A stretch of 64,000 nucleotides of DNA from Miniphocaeibacter massiliensis (GCF_900232905.1 NZ_OCTQ01000001.1:682001-746000), one strand, 5' to 3'. Positions 25,020-34,382 are shown, counted from the first letter of the stretch. Numbers and translations: made by a program. Notes: generated from the sequence alone by a model not told the origin.

Positions 25020-26222
25020 TTAGTTTTTATTTAAAATATCTATCGCAGTCTTCAGTTGTAAATCTTTATCAATATTTTCTGGCCCTAAAGGTATATCTTT
25101 TGGTAACTCTACAACTTTATTAGGGGTAACTCCTTTTTCATGAATTCTATTGTTTTTTGGTGTAAAGTATTCTGAAGTAGTTATGTTTACCGCTCCACTG
25201 TCTCCTATCCTATCTAGCGGTATAGAAGTCTGTACTATCCCTTTTCCAAAAGACTGTGTCCCTATTACAAATGCTTTTTCATAATCTTGCAAAGCTCCTG
25301 TCAATAATTCAGATGCAGATGCTGATCCACCATTAATTAACACAGTCATTGGAAGAGTCTGTTCTTTTTCATCTGACTTTTCGACTTTTTCTTTTCCATT
25401 TTTATCTACCATTTTTACTATATCACCTTCTGGCAATAAATAATCAGCTATGGATACTGTAGATGTTAAAAGACCTCCAGGATTTCCTCTTAAATCTAAA
25501 ACTATTCCTTTTACTTTTTCTTTTTTAAGCTTTTCAAAGGCTTCAATAAATTCTCTATCTGTATTTTCATTAAAATTAGATATAGATATATATCCTATAT
25601 CATCTATTTTAGTATTTTCTACAGTTGTTAATTCTATTATATCTCTTTTAATTTTAAATTCTAAGTCCTCATATTTTTCATCTTCTAAAGGACGTCTAAT
25701 AGAAAGAACTACTTCTTCTCCTACTTCACCTTTCATCTCAGCTACTGCTTCATTTAACTGTTCTCCGGAATATATTTCACCATTTATTTTTGTTATTAAA
25801 TCACCTGTTTTTATTCCTTCTTTGTAAGCTGGAGAATTTTTAATAGGAGAAATTACCTGAATTAAATTATCTTTTGTAACGGTTACTTGTAGTCCTACAC
25901 CTGAAAACTCTCCTGATGTACTCTCTTGTAATTTAGCTAATTCTTCACTATCTAAATACATAGAATATGGATCATCTAACCCCTGAAAAAGCCCCTTAAA
26001 CATGGAGACTTGTAGTTTTTCTTTATCAGTCTCAAATAAAAAATTTTCATCTATTAAATCCATTAAGCTATTTAATTTTTTAAAGCTTTCTGCTCTTTCT
26101 TCATCTGATAATACGGTCTTACTATCTGTATTTATTGAAACTATAGTGCCAACATAAAAAGAGCTCACACTAAGTAAAATAACTATACTAAAAGCTAAAA
26201 ACACTTTTAAATATCTCTTCAT
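25020..26222 (-). CDS. ctpA: S41 family C-terminal processing protease (CtpA-like)
   Basis: A 400-residue membrane-anchored extracytoplasmic protease. N-terminal anchor (~5-28, VFLAFSIVILLSVSSFYVG), PDZ domain (~95-180, FSGVGLQVTV...SPAYKEGIKTGDLITKING in part), peptidase core with catalytic Ser in GGSASASELL (~305) and Lys in SFGKGIVQTS (~330). No C-terminal peptidoglycan-binding domain, so the shorter form. Substrates may be surface or cell-wall enzymes, in keeping with the adjacent deacetylase; this is inference. Confidence 0.92.
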   Translation of the reverse strand: MKRYLKVFLAFSIVILLSVSSFYVGTIVSINTDSKTVLSDEERAESFKKLNSLMDLIDENFLFETDKEKLQVSMFKGLFQGLDDPYSMYLDSEELAKLQESTSGEFSGVGLQVTVTKDNLIQVISPIKNSPAYKEGIKTGDLITKINGEIYSGEQLNEAVAEMKGEVGEEVVLSIRRPLEDEKYEDLEFKIKRDIIELTTVENTKIDDIGYISISNFNENTDREFIEAFEKLKKEKVKGIVLDLRGNPGGLLTSTVSIADYLLPEGDIVKMVDKNGKEKVEKSDEKEQTLPMTVLINGGSASASELLTGALQDYEKAFVIGTQSFGKGIVQTSIPLDRIGDSGAVNITTSEYFTPKNNRIHEKGVTPNKVVELPKDIPLGPENIDKDLQLKTAIDILNKN

Positions 26223-26330
26223 TTCTCACCTCTTTTAATATGATAACATATTTTATTTATTTATAAAAAACTAGTATCACATTAGATTCTTTAATATTTA
26301 TAAATTTAATTTAAATATCAATTATAATAA

Positions 26331-26353
26331 AAAGACAGGATTTACCTGTCTTT
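26331..26353 (-). terminator. Terminator after udp
   Basis: AAAGACAGG (26331-26339) pairs with CCTGTCTTT (26345-26353); the stop codon of the uridine phosphorylase gene is in the loop. U-rich tract follows on the minus strand. Confidence 0.85.
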
Positions 26354-27133
26354 AATATTTTTAGTTTTATCTTCTATAATTTGAAGTTTTATTGCATCTA
26401 TTGCTGTTTGTATCATTATATTAACGTCTTCTGTTACTTTGTTTTCTAAACCCTTAGATACTCTCTCTTGATTGTTAATACATAAAAATATCGCTGCTGA
26501 TTTTACTCCCCTATAACTAGATACTATAAATAATGTTGAAGCTTCCATCTCAGAAGCTAAACACCCCGCTCTTTTCCAAGCTTCCCATTTACTTTCTAAT
26601 TCATAAAAAATGGGTTTATTACTTGGATTGTGCTGTCCATAAAATGAATCTTTACTTTGAACAACTCCTGTGTGGTATATCAATTTTTTCTTATCACATG
26701 CATCTATCAAATTTGACGTAAGGTTATAGTTTGGTACTGCCGGATATTCAATAGGAGCATATTCTTTTGATGTTCCATCCATCCTGATTGCTCCTGTTGC
26801 TATAACCAAATCTCCTGCTTTAACATCTAATTGCATTCCACCACAAGTTCCTACTCTTATAAATGTATCTGCTCCAATATTACAAAGTTCTTCTACTGCT
26901 ATTGCTGTAGATGGTCCTCCAATACCAGTAGATGTTACAGATACTTTTTCCCCAAGTAATGTACCAGTATATGTTACAAATTCCCTTTTATCTGCTACAA
27001 GCTTTGGATTATCTAAATACTTTGCTATTTTTTCACATCTTTTGGGGTCTCCTGGTAGTAAAACATATCTCCCTACGTCTCCTTTTTCCATATCTATGTG
27101 AAATTGTCTATCTTCTAAAAGATTATCTCTCAT
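26342..27133 (-). CDS. udp: Uridine phosphorylase
   Basis: A 263-residue nucleoside phosphorylase cleaving uridine with phosphate to uracil and ribose-1-phosphate. NP-1/PNP_UDP fold: phosphate loop [14 protein letters not shown], substrate region [33 protein letters not shown], and [12 protein letters not shown] (ribose-contacting Glu-Met-Glu). Length fits the family. It follows the thioesterase gene with a ~33-nt gap and ends at a terminator. Confidence 0.92.
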   Translation of the reverse strand: MRDNLLEDRQFHIDMEKGDVGRYVLLPGDPKRCEKIAKYLDNPKLVADKREFVTYTGTLLGEKVSVTSTGIGGPSTAIAVEELCNIGADTFIRVGTCGGMQLDVKAGDLVIATGAIRMDGTSKEYAPIEYPAVPNYNLTSNLIDACDKKKLIYHTGVVQSKDSFYGQHNPSNKPIFYELESKWEAWKRAGCLASEMEASTLFIVSSYRGVKSAAIFLCINNQERVSKGLENKVTEDVNIMIQTAIDAIKLQIIEDKTKNIKDR

Positions 27134-27166
27134 ATATTCTCCTATTCAAGTGAATCAAACCTCATT

Positions 27167-27898
27167 TCAAAAATACAATTTGCTAAAGGTTTTTACTTCT
27201 CCTTTTTCATCTTCTATTTTATTATAAATGACTAAATCATCATCTTCTTGTATTAAATCTGTTGATTTGGTTATTATATTTTCACCATATTTTGTATCTT
27301 TTTTATAAACTATTTCTATTTTTTTTAGTTTATTATCATCTAGTATTTCGTCGTCTATACTTTCAAAAATCCATCCAAAATACTTTGCATTATTAACATG
27401 TCTATTTGCGTCTATATCTGTTTTTCTTACACTAAATGAAAGTGAACTAGCATAATCTACATCTTTTTTTATTTTCAAATCTTTTCCTACTATATCTAAA
27501 TCTTTTTCTATGCCATAACGGTTTATTAAATCATCTGGTATTCTTGTAGGCATATATGTTTTTCTATCTAATAATAACCACTTAGTTTTTCCTTTAATAT
27601 AATCTTTTCCATTATCATCAAATACTCTAAAATTTCTGTACGCATAAAACTTCTTAGTTCCTGCTGAAACGGTTTCTATATTTATTTCATCTGAATAGTT
27701 TGGTATATCAAATATATCTATTTCCCACTGATATACTATCCAAAAATAATCGTCGTATTCCGTAACACCTTTCATAACATCGTCTGTTTCACCTATTGAA
27801 GTCTCTGCCATATATTCGACTAAAGATTGTATAGTAGCTTTAAAATTATGGTCACAGTTAAAGCTATAAATTTTGTATCTATCTGTATAATGTTTCAT
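27167..27898 (-). CDS. Acyl-ACP thioesterase
   Basis: A 243-residue double-hotdog enzyme releasing fatty acids from acyl-ACP. Motifs: WIVYQWEIDIFDIP and the catalytic region DANRHVNNAKYFGW (Asn-His) near residue 165. Family: bacterial FatA/FatB-like thioesterases (PF01643). The frame opens at TTG 27910, but ATG 27898 is chosen: GGGAG lies 5 nt upstream and the protein then begins MKHYTDRYKIYSFNCD. Its start falls inside the end of herA, so the two are co-transcribed though functionally unrelated. Confidence 0.88.
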   Translation of the reverse strand: MKHYTDRYKIYSFNCDHNFKATIQSLVEYMAETSIGETDDVMKGVTEYDDYFWIVYQWEIDIFDIPNYSDEINIETVSAGTKKFYAYRNFRVFDDNGKDYIKGKTKWLLLDRKTYMPTRIPDDLINRYGIEKDLDIVGKDLKIKKDVDYASSLSFSVRKTDIDANRHVNNAKYFGWIFESIDDEILDDNKLKKIEIVYKKDTKYGENIITKSTDLIQEDDDLVIYNKIEDEKGEVKTFSKLYF

Positions 27899-27899
27899 T

Positions 27900-29756
27900 C
27901 TATCTCCCAAATTCTTCGTATCTATCTCCTAAAAAAGTCTTTTTAATTTCTAGTTTTTCTTTTAAAACCAATTCATCTAATATATTTCTTAGTTGGTCTA
28001 CTGAATAAACTTTTCCTGTATCTTCTTGAATTTCTTTTGTTAATTCATAAAAGTTTGTACTCATAATAGGCAAATAATCTTTTACTAGTTCAAAATTATC
28101 TTCATTACTTACACTATACTTATTACTAAGTTCTATAAAGGGATTTTCTTTGTGAGGAGTTGTAGTATGAGCTGCTCTAATTCTCACATACATTGTACGT
28201 CCTATTGCAGACTCAGACAAAAAAACATCTCCTGTTTTTAAATAAGGTAATCTTTTAGTTTGTTCTGGACTAAGGTCTGTTTCCTCTTTTATAGTTTGAA
28301 TATCATTTGCTCTAGTTGTTCTAAATATAAATTTAGTATTAAGTTGAGCTGTTATTGTACTATCTAAAAGAGAAGGTCTTTGAGTTGCAAGTATTAAAAA
28401 CACTCCATACTTTCTACCTTCTTGTGCTATTTCTCTAAGTATATACTTTGAAGGTGACTCTGACATACCGTCTTTTGATTGTGGTGCAAAATTATGAGCC
28501 TCATCTGTTATTATAAAAAATGGTGGAAAATAATCTTCCTCATTATTTTTTATAATAGAATCTTTGTAATTTCTTCTTTTTTCATAAACAGAGTTTACTA
28601 AAAATGTTGAAAATACTTGAATTATTTTTATACTACCTTGAATAACTACAAGCTTACAGTTTTTCAAAGCTTCTTCTGCAAGTAAAGAATCGTGTTCAAA
28701 TATTCCCAGTTTTTTTAACCTGTCAAATCTCCAAGAAACTCCTGAAACTGAAGAAGGTGGACATTTATCATTTAAGTTTCTAAAGTCCTCTAATATCATT
28801 TTATAATATTTTCTTTCTTCTGAATCTTCTATTTCTTCCATTACACGTCTAATATTAGCTTCTGAGCCTATTTCTTGACCTTTTTTAAGTCTTTCTAATC
28901 TTTGTTCAAAAGAAAATAAGCTGTCCTTTGGTTTGTGTAAATTATCAACTACATTTTCCATAGCTTCTGTTAATCTTGAAGATGTTTGAAGTAAGTTTTT
29001 TAAATCTTTACTAGAAATCTTTTTAAAATCTATTCCTATATTCTCTCCTATTACAAACTTAGAAAAAAGATTTGTATAATCTCTTCCATAATCTTGTTTT
29101 AATTTCTCTGAAAAGTCCATTTCATAATGAGGGTCTAATACAAGTGTAGGAATATTCTTATTCATCAATTCTTCTAATACAACCCTAAGTCCAAAAGATT
29201 TACCTGAACCTGAACCTCCAAAAATTCCAACATGAGGATATTCATGCATATCATATAAATTTAAAATATATGGAACTTCAGTTTGTTTTTTCAACTCTTT
29301 ATCTTCTAATGTTAAAGATAAGTCTCTATATTCTTCATCTATATTTTCATAAATATCGTCTGTATTTCTAATAACACCAATATTTAGTCCTTTGTTTAAC
29401 TCATTTGAAATAAAATATTTCTTAACTTCTTTGAATTTCGGAATCCTACAATCTGAACCTGTTTCAATAGGATAATTAGCTTCTTGCAAAAGTCTTATTT
29501 TAGCAAAATAAATAGTACCTTCTTCAACGTTGAAACCTAGTAAGTTTAAATTGTTAATCATATTCCCATCTATGATTTCACCATTGTTATTCATAGGAAT
29601 AAATTTATTATAAGTGTGAACTTCTACAATTTCACCAAGAATATCTCCTTGCCCTAAATCTTCAATTATTAAAAATTCGTTTATTCTAAATTTCCTAGAA
29701 TTAGATCCAACATAAGCCTCCTGCTGATCTGTCATTCCTATTATTTTAATATCCAT
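27900..29756 (-). CDS. herA: HerA-type FtsK/HerA superfamily DNA-translocating ATPase
   Basis: A 618-residue hexameric ATPase/translocase. N-terminal HAS-barrel-like domain (~1-110), P-loop GGSGSGKS (~181-188), Walker B FFIITDEAHNF (~413-423), and C-terminal core QEGRKYGVFLILATQRPS with Arg-finger-type RTTRANDIQTI. It partners NurA, whose gene is directly upstream with overlapping stop/start (TAATG). In archaea HerA-NurA with Mre11-Rad50 resects DNA ends; bacterial pairs have been linked to repair and, with other nucleases, anti-phage defence. No Mre11-Rad50 gene is in this window. Confidence 0.88.
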   Translation of the reverse strand: MDIKIIGMTDQQEAYVGSNSRKFRINEFLIIEDLGQGDILGEIVEVHTYNKFIPMNNNGEIIDGNMINNLNLLGFNVEEGTIYFAKIRLLQEANYPIETGSDCRIPKFKEVKKYFISNELNKGLNIGVIRNTDDIYENIDEEYRDLSLTLEDKELKKQTEVPYILNLYDMHEYPHVGIFGGSGSGKSFGLRVVLEELMNKNIPTLVLDPHYEMDFSEKLKQDYGRDYTNLFSKFVIGENIGIDFKKISSKDLKNLLQTSSRLTEAMENVVDNLHKPKDSLFSFEQRLERLKKGQEIGSEANIRRVMEEIEDSEERKYYKMILEDFRNLNDKCPPSSVSGVSWRFDRLKKLGIFEHDSLLAEEALKNCKLVVIQGSIKIIQVFSTFLVNSVYEKRRNYKDSIIKNNEEDYFPPFFIITDEAHNFAPQSKDGMSESPSKYILREIAQEGRKYGVFLILATQRPSLLDSTITAQLNTKFIFRTTRANDIQTIKEETDLSPEQTKRLPYLKTGDVFLSESAIGRTMYVRIRAAHTTTPHKENPFIELSNKYSVSNEDNFELVKDYLPIMSTNFYELTKEIQEDTGKVYSVDQLRNILDELVLKEKLEIKKTFLGDRYEEFGR

Positions 29757-30715
29757 TAAAAACTCCTCTTAAATCTTTGAGCGTTAAATAATTTTTCGTA
29801 AAATTCTGTATCAATGTACATTTTTATCATTTGCTCTATAGTTTCGTCTGAAATTCTAGTTTGAACATCAGCTAAATCTAAGATAAATGGTATTCCTCTA
29901 CTATTAACATCTGTTATTGAAGCTATTAAAGATAATATTTTTTGTAAATTTTCTTCTTGCTCTTCTAAAATATCTACTGCTATTATAGTAGGTGCTTTAC
30001 TACTTCTTAAAAAAGCTGATCTAAAACCATACTCGTCTTTCCCAGACTCTTTTTTATCTATATATAAACTTTCTAAATATTCTAATTTATTAAAAAGTAA
30101 TTCTCTATCGTAAATTATATTATTTGTTGTATTGTTACTATCTTTTCCAGATATATTATCATAAGTTACAGAAGTTTTAATATCTTCTATAACACCAACT
30201 AAAATAATATTTTTTTCTTCAGCTATCTTTTTTAATTCTTCCCATTTTTCATCACATAAAATTTTGTATCTAATTAAAGAACCATCTAACAAAACAATAT
30301 GAGGATTTTTTTCTGTTGATTTTATAGCTACTTCTATTTCTATACTTGCTAATTTACTATCTTTTATATTTTTTTCTTCATTTATAGTACTCTCATCTAC
30401 AAGTGGACAGTAAAAATCTGTAATTTTTATATTTTCTTCTTCATTTATACCAAAACTAGCAACTGCTTGAAATAGCTGAATATAATGAGGGTATGCTCCT
30501 CCAAAAGTATTAGTAGAGCCATCTATTCCCACTACTCCACCTTTGTTTTTTATATCTATAAGCTCATTAGATGTAAGTTTTTTTACTTGTATAAGCTCAC
30601 CAACATTTTTCATTATTTCTCTAATTTCATCTCTAGAGTATTTGTTTATTTGATTATATTTTGTTCTTAAAAAGTCGTTAACTTTTTTTACTTCAGTTAT
30701 AATCTCTTTATCCAA
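29756..30715 (-). CDS. nurA: NurA domain nuclease
   Basis: A 319-residue nuclease partner of HerA. The RNase H-like fold's metal-binding acidic residues are in GVVGIDGST (~58-66) and IVLLDGSLIRY (~155-165), with a C-terminal Asp in ILDLADVQTRI (~285). The translation start is TTG, preceded by AGGTGAC. The order rsmI-nurA-herA on one strand with 8-nt and overlapping junctions implies one operon. 5' exonuclease/endonuclease activity is known for archaeal NurA and assumed here. Confidence 0.82.
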   Translation of the reverse strand: MDKEIITEVKKVNDFLRTKYNQINKYSRDEIREIMKNVGELIQVKKLTSNELIDIKNKGGVVGIDGSTNTFGGAYPHYIQLFQAVASFGINEEENIKITDFYCPLVDESTINEEKNIKDSKLASIEIEVAIKSTEKNPHIVLLDGSLIRYKILCDEKWEELKKIAEEKNIILVGVIEDIKTSVTYDNISGKDSNNTTNNIIYDRELLFNKLEYLESLYIDKKESGKDEYGFRSAFLRSSKAPTIIAVDILEEQEENLQKILSLIASITDVNSRGIPFILDLADVQTRISDETIEQMIKMYIDTEFYEKLFNAQRFKRSF

Positions 30716-30723
30716 TTTGTCAC

Positions 30724-31542
30724 CTATATTTCTAAGCTAATTTTATAAACTTCATTTTTATTTAAATCATATTTTTTTACTATATTTTTTACTGCATCTT
30801 TTTTGCTAAGTCCTAACTCTATTTCATTTAACAACTCTTTTTTTATATCTATTTCTTCTTCTATTTTTTCAGCTTTTTCTAAGATAATTACAAATTCTCC
30901 CTTTACATTTTCTTTATCCTTATAAATTTCGTAAACTTCACTACAAGTTCCTCTAATTCTTTCTTCATGTAGTTTTGTAATTTCTCTAATTACCGCTATT
31001 TGTCTACTAGGAAATTCATTAGCTAAAACTTTAATAGTATTTTTTACTCTATGAACTGATTCATAAATAATAGAAGTCATTTCTATTTCACTTAATATTT
31101 TTATAAATTTCTTAGCTTCAGAATTTTCTCTAGGATAAAATCCTAAAAATGCAAATCTATCTGTATTTAAACCCGATGATACAAGTGCAGTAATTGTTGC
31201 AGTAGCTCCTGGTAAAACATCAAAAGCAATATTATGCTTAATTAATTCCTTTATAATTACATGTCCAGGATCAGAAATACCAGGCATTCCTGCATCGCTA
31301 ACAACTGCTAGATTAAGCCCTGCGTCTAATTCACTTATAATTTCAGCTACTCTCTCTTTTTCATTATGTTCATGATAGGATTTAAGCTTTGTTTTTATAT
31401 CATAATGGTTCAAAAGCTTTATAGTATTTCTTGTATCTTCACAATAAATAATATCTACATTTTCTAAAGCTTCTAAAGACCTAATAGTTATATCTTTTAA
31501 ATTCCCTATTGGTGTTGGAACTATATACAATTTATTATCCAT
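30724..31542 (-). CDS. rsmI: 16S rRNA (cytidine1402-2'-O)-methyltransferase
   Basis: A 272-residue tetrapyrrole-methylase-fold enzyme that 2'-O-methylates C1402 of 16S rRNA in the decoding centre. Recognised from LYIVPTPIGNLKDITIRSLEAL at the N-terminus (in part), CEDTRNTIKLLNHY, VSDAGMPGISDPGH and PGATATITALVSSG. Its start overlaps the end of the upstream methyltransferase gene by 8 nt. This follows the yabB-yazA-yabC order of Firmicutes, without a GIY-YIG gene between. Confidence 0.95.
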   Translation of the reverse strand: MDNKLYIVPTPIGNLKDITIRSLEALENVDIIYCEDTRNTIKLLNHYDIKTKLKSYHEHNEKERVAEIISELDAGLNLAVVSDAGMPGISDPGHVIIKELIKHNIAFDVLPGATATITALVSSGLNTDRFAFLGFYPRENSEAKKFIKILSEIEMTSIIYESVHRVKNTIKVLANEFPSRQIAVIREITKLHEERIRGTCSEVYEIYKDKENVKGEFVIILEKAEKIEEEIDIKKELLNEIELGLSKKDAVKNIVKKYDLNKNEVYKISLEI

Positions 31543-32251
31543 AATATATTTTCTTCACTTCCTCTGTATATTCACCTTTTTCATTATATACAACTAAAGG
31601 CTTTTTAAAAACAAAATTTGCTCCACTATTTTTTACAAATTTCATAAGTATCATTTTAGGTTCTTCTCCTATTTTAGATACAACTGGAACTAAGTTTTTT
31701 GGTTCAATTTTATAAATTCTTGCCATTTCACATATATCGACAAGTCTTGAAGGTCTATTTATCATATATAGTACACCTTTTGACTTTAATTTATATTTTG
31801 CAAATTTAAAAATATCTTCCAGTTTCAAGTACACTTCATATCTTGATATATAGTGGTTTTCATTTTTATTTTTTATTCCTGCATCTACTTTATAATAAGG
31901 TGGATTTGTTACTATAATATCTAAACTATCATTTTTATAATTTTCAAAACAATTATTTATATCTTCATTAATTGGATTTATTAAATTTTTCAAATTATTT
32001 ATTTCAATATTTTTCTCTAAAACATTATAATTATCCTTTTGAATTTCAACACAATCTATTATTTTAGGATTGTATAAATAATTCATCCTTAAAGAAATAA
32101 TACCTGTTCCCCCACCTATTTCTAAAACTTTGTCACTACTTTTAACCTTAGCAAAACTAGATAAAAGTATAGCATCTATCCCAAAAGAAAATTTATCTTC
32201 TATTGAGTTTATTTTATAATTTGTTCCAGGTATATAATGTTCTTTTATCAT
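31535..32251 (-). CDS. trmN6: tRNA1(Val) (adenine37-N6)-methyltransferase-like protein (YabB)
   Basis: A 238-residue SAM-dependent methyltransferase: motif I VLEIGGGTGIISL (~42-54), acidic loop CVEIQKDNY and catalytic TNPPYYK (~115-121), the NPPY motif of N6-adenine methylases. Matches the YfiC/YabB family, proposed to modify A37 of tRNA-Val. Located upstream of rsmI as in B. subtilis. Substrate specificity is inferred from family and context. Confidence 0.82.
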   Translation of the reverse strand: MIKEHYIPGTNYKINSIEDKFSFGIDAILLSSFAKVKSSDKVLEIGGGTGIISLRMNYLYNPKIIDCVEIQKDNYNVLEKNIEINNLKNLINPINEDINNCFENYKNDSLDIIVTNPPYYKVDAGIKNKNENHYISRYEVYLKLEDIFKFAKYKLKSKGVLYMINRPSRLVDICEMARIYKIEPKNLVPVVSKIGEEPKMILMKFVKNSGANFVFKKPLVVYNEKGEYTEEVKKIYYG

Positions 32252-32340
32252 TTTATCTCCGTTATTTGTTAATTTATCAATTTTATACTACTATATTATA
32301 TTACATATTAGCTAATTACTTAAATTTCTTATATAAATAA

Positions 32341-32366
32341 AAAAAAGGACCTATAAGTCCTTTTTT
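32341..32366 (-). terminator. Terminator after the pyridoxal-type kinase gene
   Basis: AAAAAAGGAC / GTCCTTTTTT with a 6-nt loop, overlapping the last codons of the kinase gene and separating it from the methyltransferase gene. Confidence 0.85.
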
Positions 32367-33190
32367 ATATTATGAATATATAATTCTAAATTTATGCCTT
32401 CATTTCTGTCTAATCTATTTCTTTCAGATTCTTTTATTGAGTTATATATAAAGTCTGCCGCTATTTTTACAGCATATTTTAATTTTACATTTTTAAGTAC
32501 ATATCCTAATACTACTGAAGAAAAAATATCTCCTGTTCCTGGATAATTTACATCTATTTTTTCATATGGAACCTTAAAATATTCTTTATTCTTATTATCA
32601 TAGCCAGCTATATAATATTTTTCGTTACTTGCTTTAACGCTTGTAATTACAACTGATTTACTTCCTTTTTCTCTAATTCCATCAATTAAATCTTTCAGTT
32701 CCATCTTTGTATCTACAAAAACTCTATTAAATCTATTTTCAAGTAACAAATATGCTTCTGTAATGTTAGGAATTGTTAAGTCTGCATAAGATATTAAATC
32801 TCTCATTATCTCTATTCTATCTTTTTCTATTCCATTATATAGTTTTCCATTGTCTGCCATTATAGGATCTACCATTACATAAGGATTATATATCTTATTA
32901 TCTTCTATTATTTCTTCAATAATTTCTATTTGTTCTTCATTTAAAACAAATCCTGTTGAAATACTATTTATATTAAATTTAAGCTTTTTCCAAACTTCTA
33001 TACATTCCCTCATGTATTTAGTTGTATCTAATATTGAAAATTCTCCATAATCTAAAGTATTTGAAACCAATGCTGTTGGAAGATTTAAAATACCAAAACC
33101 CATATGGTAAAGTATTGGAGTCATTGCAGACAATGCAACTCTACTATAACCTGGTCTATCATTAATTAAAAGTATATTGTTTTTACTCAT
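32351..33190 (-). CDS. Pyridoxine/pyridoxamine kinase (PdxK/PdxY-like)
   Basis: A 279-residue ribokinase-fold kinase phosphorylating B6 vitamers. N-terminal NDRPGYSRVALSAMTPIL, middle VDPIMADNGKLY and C-terminal NYPGTGDIFSSVVLGYVL (anion hole GTGD) are diagnostic for the pyridoxal-kinase branch. The frame extends upstream to TTG 33223, but ATG 33190 is preceded by AGGAG and gives the canonical N-terminus; the extension overlaps a terminator hairpin. Lies between ferredoxin and the methyltransferase, flanked by terminators on both sides. HMP kinase activity is a less likely alternative. Confidence 0.83.
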   Translation of the reverse strand: MSKNNILLINDRPGYSRVALSAMTPILYHMGFGILNLPTALVSNTLDYGEFSILDTTKYMRECIEVWKKLKFNINSISTGFVLNEEQIEIIEEIIEDNKIYNPYVMVDPIMADNGKLYNGIEKDRIEIMRDLISYADLTIPNITEAYLLLENRFNRVFVDTKMELKDLIDGIREKGSKSVVITSVKASNEKYYIAGYDNKNKEYFKVPYEKIDVNYPGTGDIFSSVVLGYVLKNVKLKYAVKIAADFIYNSIKESERNRLDRNEGINLELYIHNIKKDL

Positions 33191-33211
33191 ATTCTCTCCT
33201 AAAATAAAAGT

Positions 33212-33229
33212 AGAGCCTTTCAAGGCTCC
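33212..33229 (-). terminator. Terminator after the ferredoxin gene
   Basis: GAGCCTT/AAGGCTC hairpin followed on the minus strand by a T-rich tract, between the ferredoxin gene and the kinase gene. Confidence 0.75.
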
Positions 33230-33261
33230 ACTCTCTATCCCCTATATATGTATAACATATT

Positions 33262-33429
33262 TTACTCTGGATGTATTGATTCTGTTGGGCATACTTCTGA
33301 GCATGCACCACAATCTGTACAAGTATCAGGATCTATTACATAAACGTCCCCTTCAGAGATAGCATCTACTGGACACTCTGGTTGACATGATCCACAAGCT
33401 ATACAACTATCGTCTATATGATAAGCCAT
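33262..33429 (-). CDS. 2[4Fe-4S] ferredoxin
   Basis: A 55-residue clostridial-type ferredoxin, an electron carrier for anaerobic metabolism. Two cluster motifs: CIACGSCQPECP (Cys9, 12, 15, 19) and CTDCGACSEVCP (Cys37, 40, 43, 47), each C-x2-C-x2-C-x3-C-P. ATG 33429 is preceded by a very strong SD (AAGGGGGG). It is monocistronic: a terminator follows and its own promoter with a repeat/palindrome element precedes it. High expression is expected from the SD and promoter. Confidence 0.96.
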   Translation of the reverse strand: MAYHIDDSCIACGSCQPECPVDAISEGDVYVIDPDTCTDCGACSEVCPTESIHPE

Positions 33430-33451
33430 GTTATTTCCCCCCTTGATAATT

Positions 33452-33495
33452 TAGATATTAAATATCTAGGTATATTATTGCATATTAAATATCTA
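33452..33495. promoter_or_regulatory. Repeated AT-rich operator-like element at the ferredoxin promoter
   Basis: ATATTAAATATCTA occurs at 33455-33468 and 33482-33495, 27 bp apart. The first copy is part of a 17-bp palindrome, TAGATATTAAATATCTA (33452-33468), located at the predicted transcription start; the second lies in the promoter spacer. This suggests a regulator binding site; the regulator is unknown. Confidence 0.55.
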
Positions 33496-33502
33496 AAATC
33501 AA
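33474..33502 (-). promoter_or_regulatory. Ferredoxin promoter
   Basis: Minus strand: TTGATT (33502-33497), 17-bp spacer, AATAAT (33479-33474), about 45 nt before the start codon. Confidence 0.6.
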
Positions 33503-33542
33503 GGTATGGAATATGTTTTCATTTTAAATAACTTATTTAAAT

Positions 33543-34382
33543 CTATCCACAGTGACATCCATCACAATTTTTTCTTTCAATTGTTATATCTTCGTTGAAA
33601 AATACTTTTATTTCTTCAAGGTCATCTTCACTTTCAATCTTTACTTTTACAAATTCAGTAAGTGCATTTACTTCTGTGACAATCCCCAATCCTTCTGGTG
33701 TTCTTACTTTTACACCAACTTTAGGTAATCTTTTTATATTTCTTTCATAACCTTCTTGTTCATATTTCAAACAGCACATAAGTCTACCGCACATTCCTGA
33801 AATTTTTGTAGGATTTAAAGATATTGATTGGTCTTTAGCCATTTTTATTGACACTGGTGCAAATTCACTTAAAAATCTATTGCAACAACATTGTTGTCCA
33901 CAACATCCTATTCCTCCTACCATTTTTGCATGGTCTCTTACTCCTATTTGTCTAAGTTCTATTCTGGTTCTAAATATACTAGCTAAGCCCCTAACTAATT
34001 CTCTGAAATCTATTCTATCATCAGATATAAAGTAAAATATAACTTTATTATTGTCAAAAGTATACTCACAGTCTACTAATTTCATATCTAAATCATATTC
34101 TTTAACTTTTTCTATACAGATATCTAAAGCATCTTTTGCCTTTTTCTTATTTTGTCTATTCCAATCTTTGTCACACTCATCAGCAATTCTAATTACAGAT
34201 TTTAACTCTGCAACAAGATCTTTTTCGTCTATTTCTTTTATTTCGTCAACTACTTGACCAAACTCTATCCCTCTAGCAGTTTCTACTATTACATTTTCAT
34301 TTTTTTCTATACTAAATCCATTTGGGCTAAAATAGTATACTTTACCTGCTTTTTTGAAGCGTACACCTACTACTTCAATCAT
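33543..34382 (-). CDS. ricT: PSP1-domain protein RicT (YaaT)
   Basis: A 279-residue cytosolic protein homologous to B. subtilis YaaT/RicT, a subunit of the Fe-S RicA-RicF-RicT complex that supports RNase Y-dependent mRNA maturation. The Cys-rich core is GGIGCCGQQCCCNRFL followed by KISGMCGRLMCCLKYE; a further Cys cluster closes the protein (CDGCHCG). Located after holB with a 4-nt overlap, as in Firmicutes. No ricA/ricF is in this window. Confidence 0.93.
   Translation of the reverse strand: MIEVVGVRFKKAGKVYYFSPNGFSIEKNENVIVETARGIEFGQVVDEIKEIDEKDLVAELKSVIRIADECDKDWNRQNKKKAKDALDICIEKVKEYDLDMKLVDCEYTFDNNKVIFYFISDDRIDFRELVRGLASIFRTRIELRQIGVRDHAKMVGGIGCCGQQCCCNRFLSEFAPVSIKMAKDQSISLNPTKISGMCGRLMCCLKYEQEGYERNIKRLPKVGVKVRTPEGLGIVTEVNALTEFVKVKIESEDDLEEIKVFFNEDITIERKNCDGCHCG

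Noticed and set aside
32351-33223. Longer pyridoxal-type kinase start at TTG 33223
   Set aside because: The extension runs through a terminator hairpin and lacks an SD; ATG 33190 has AGGAG and the normal N-terminus.
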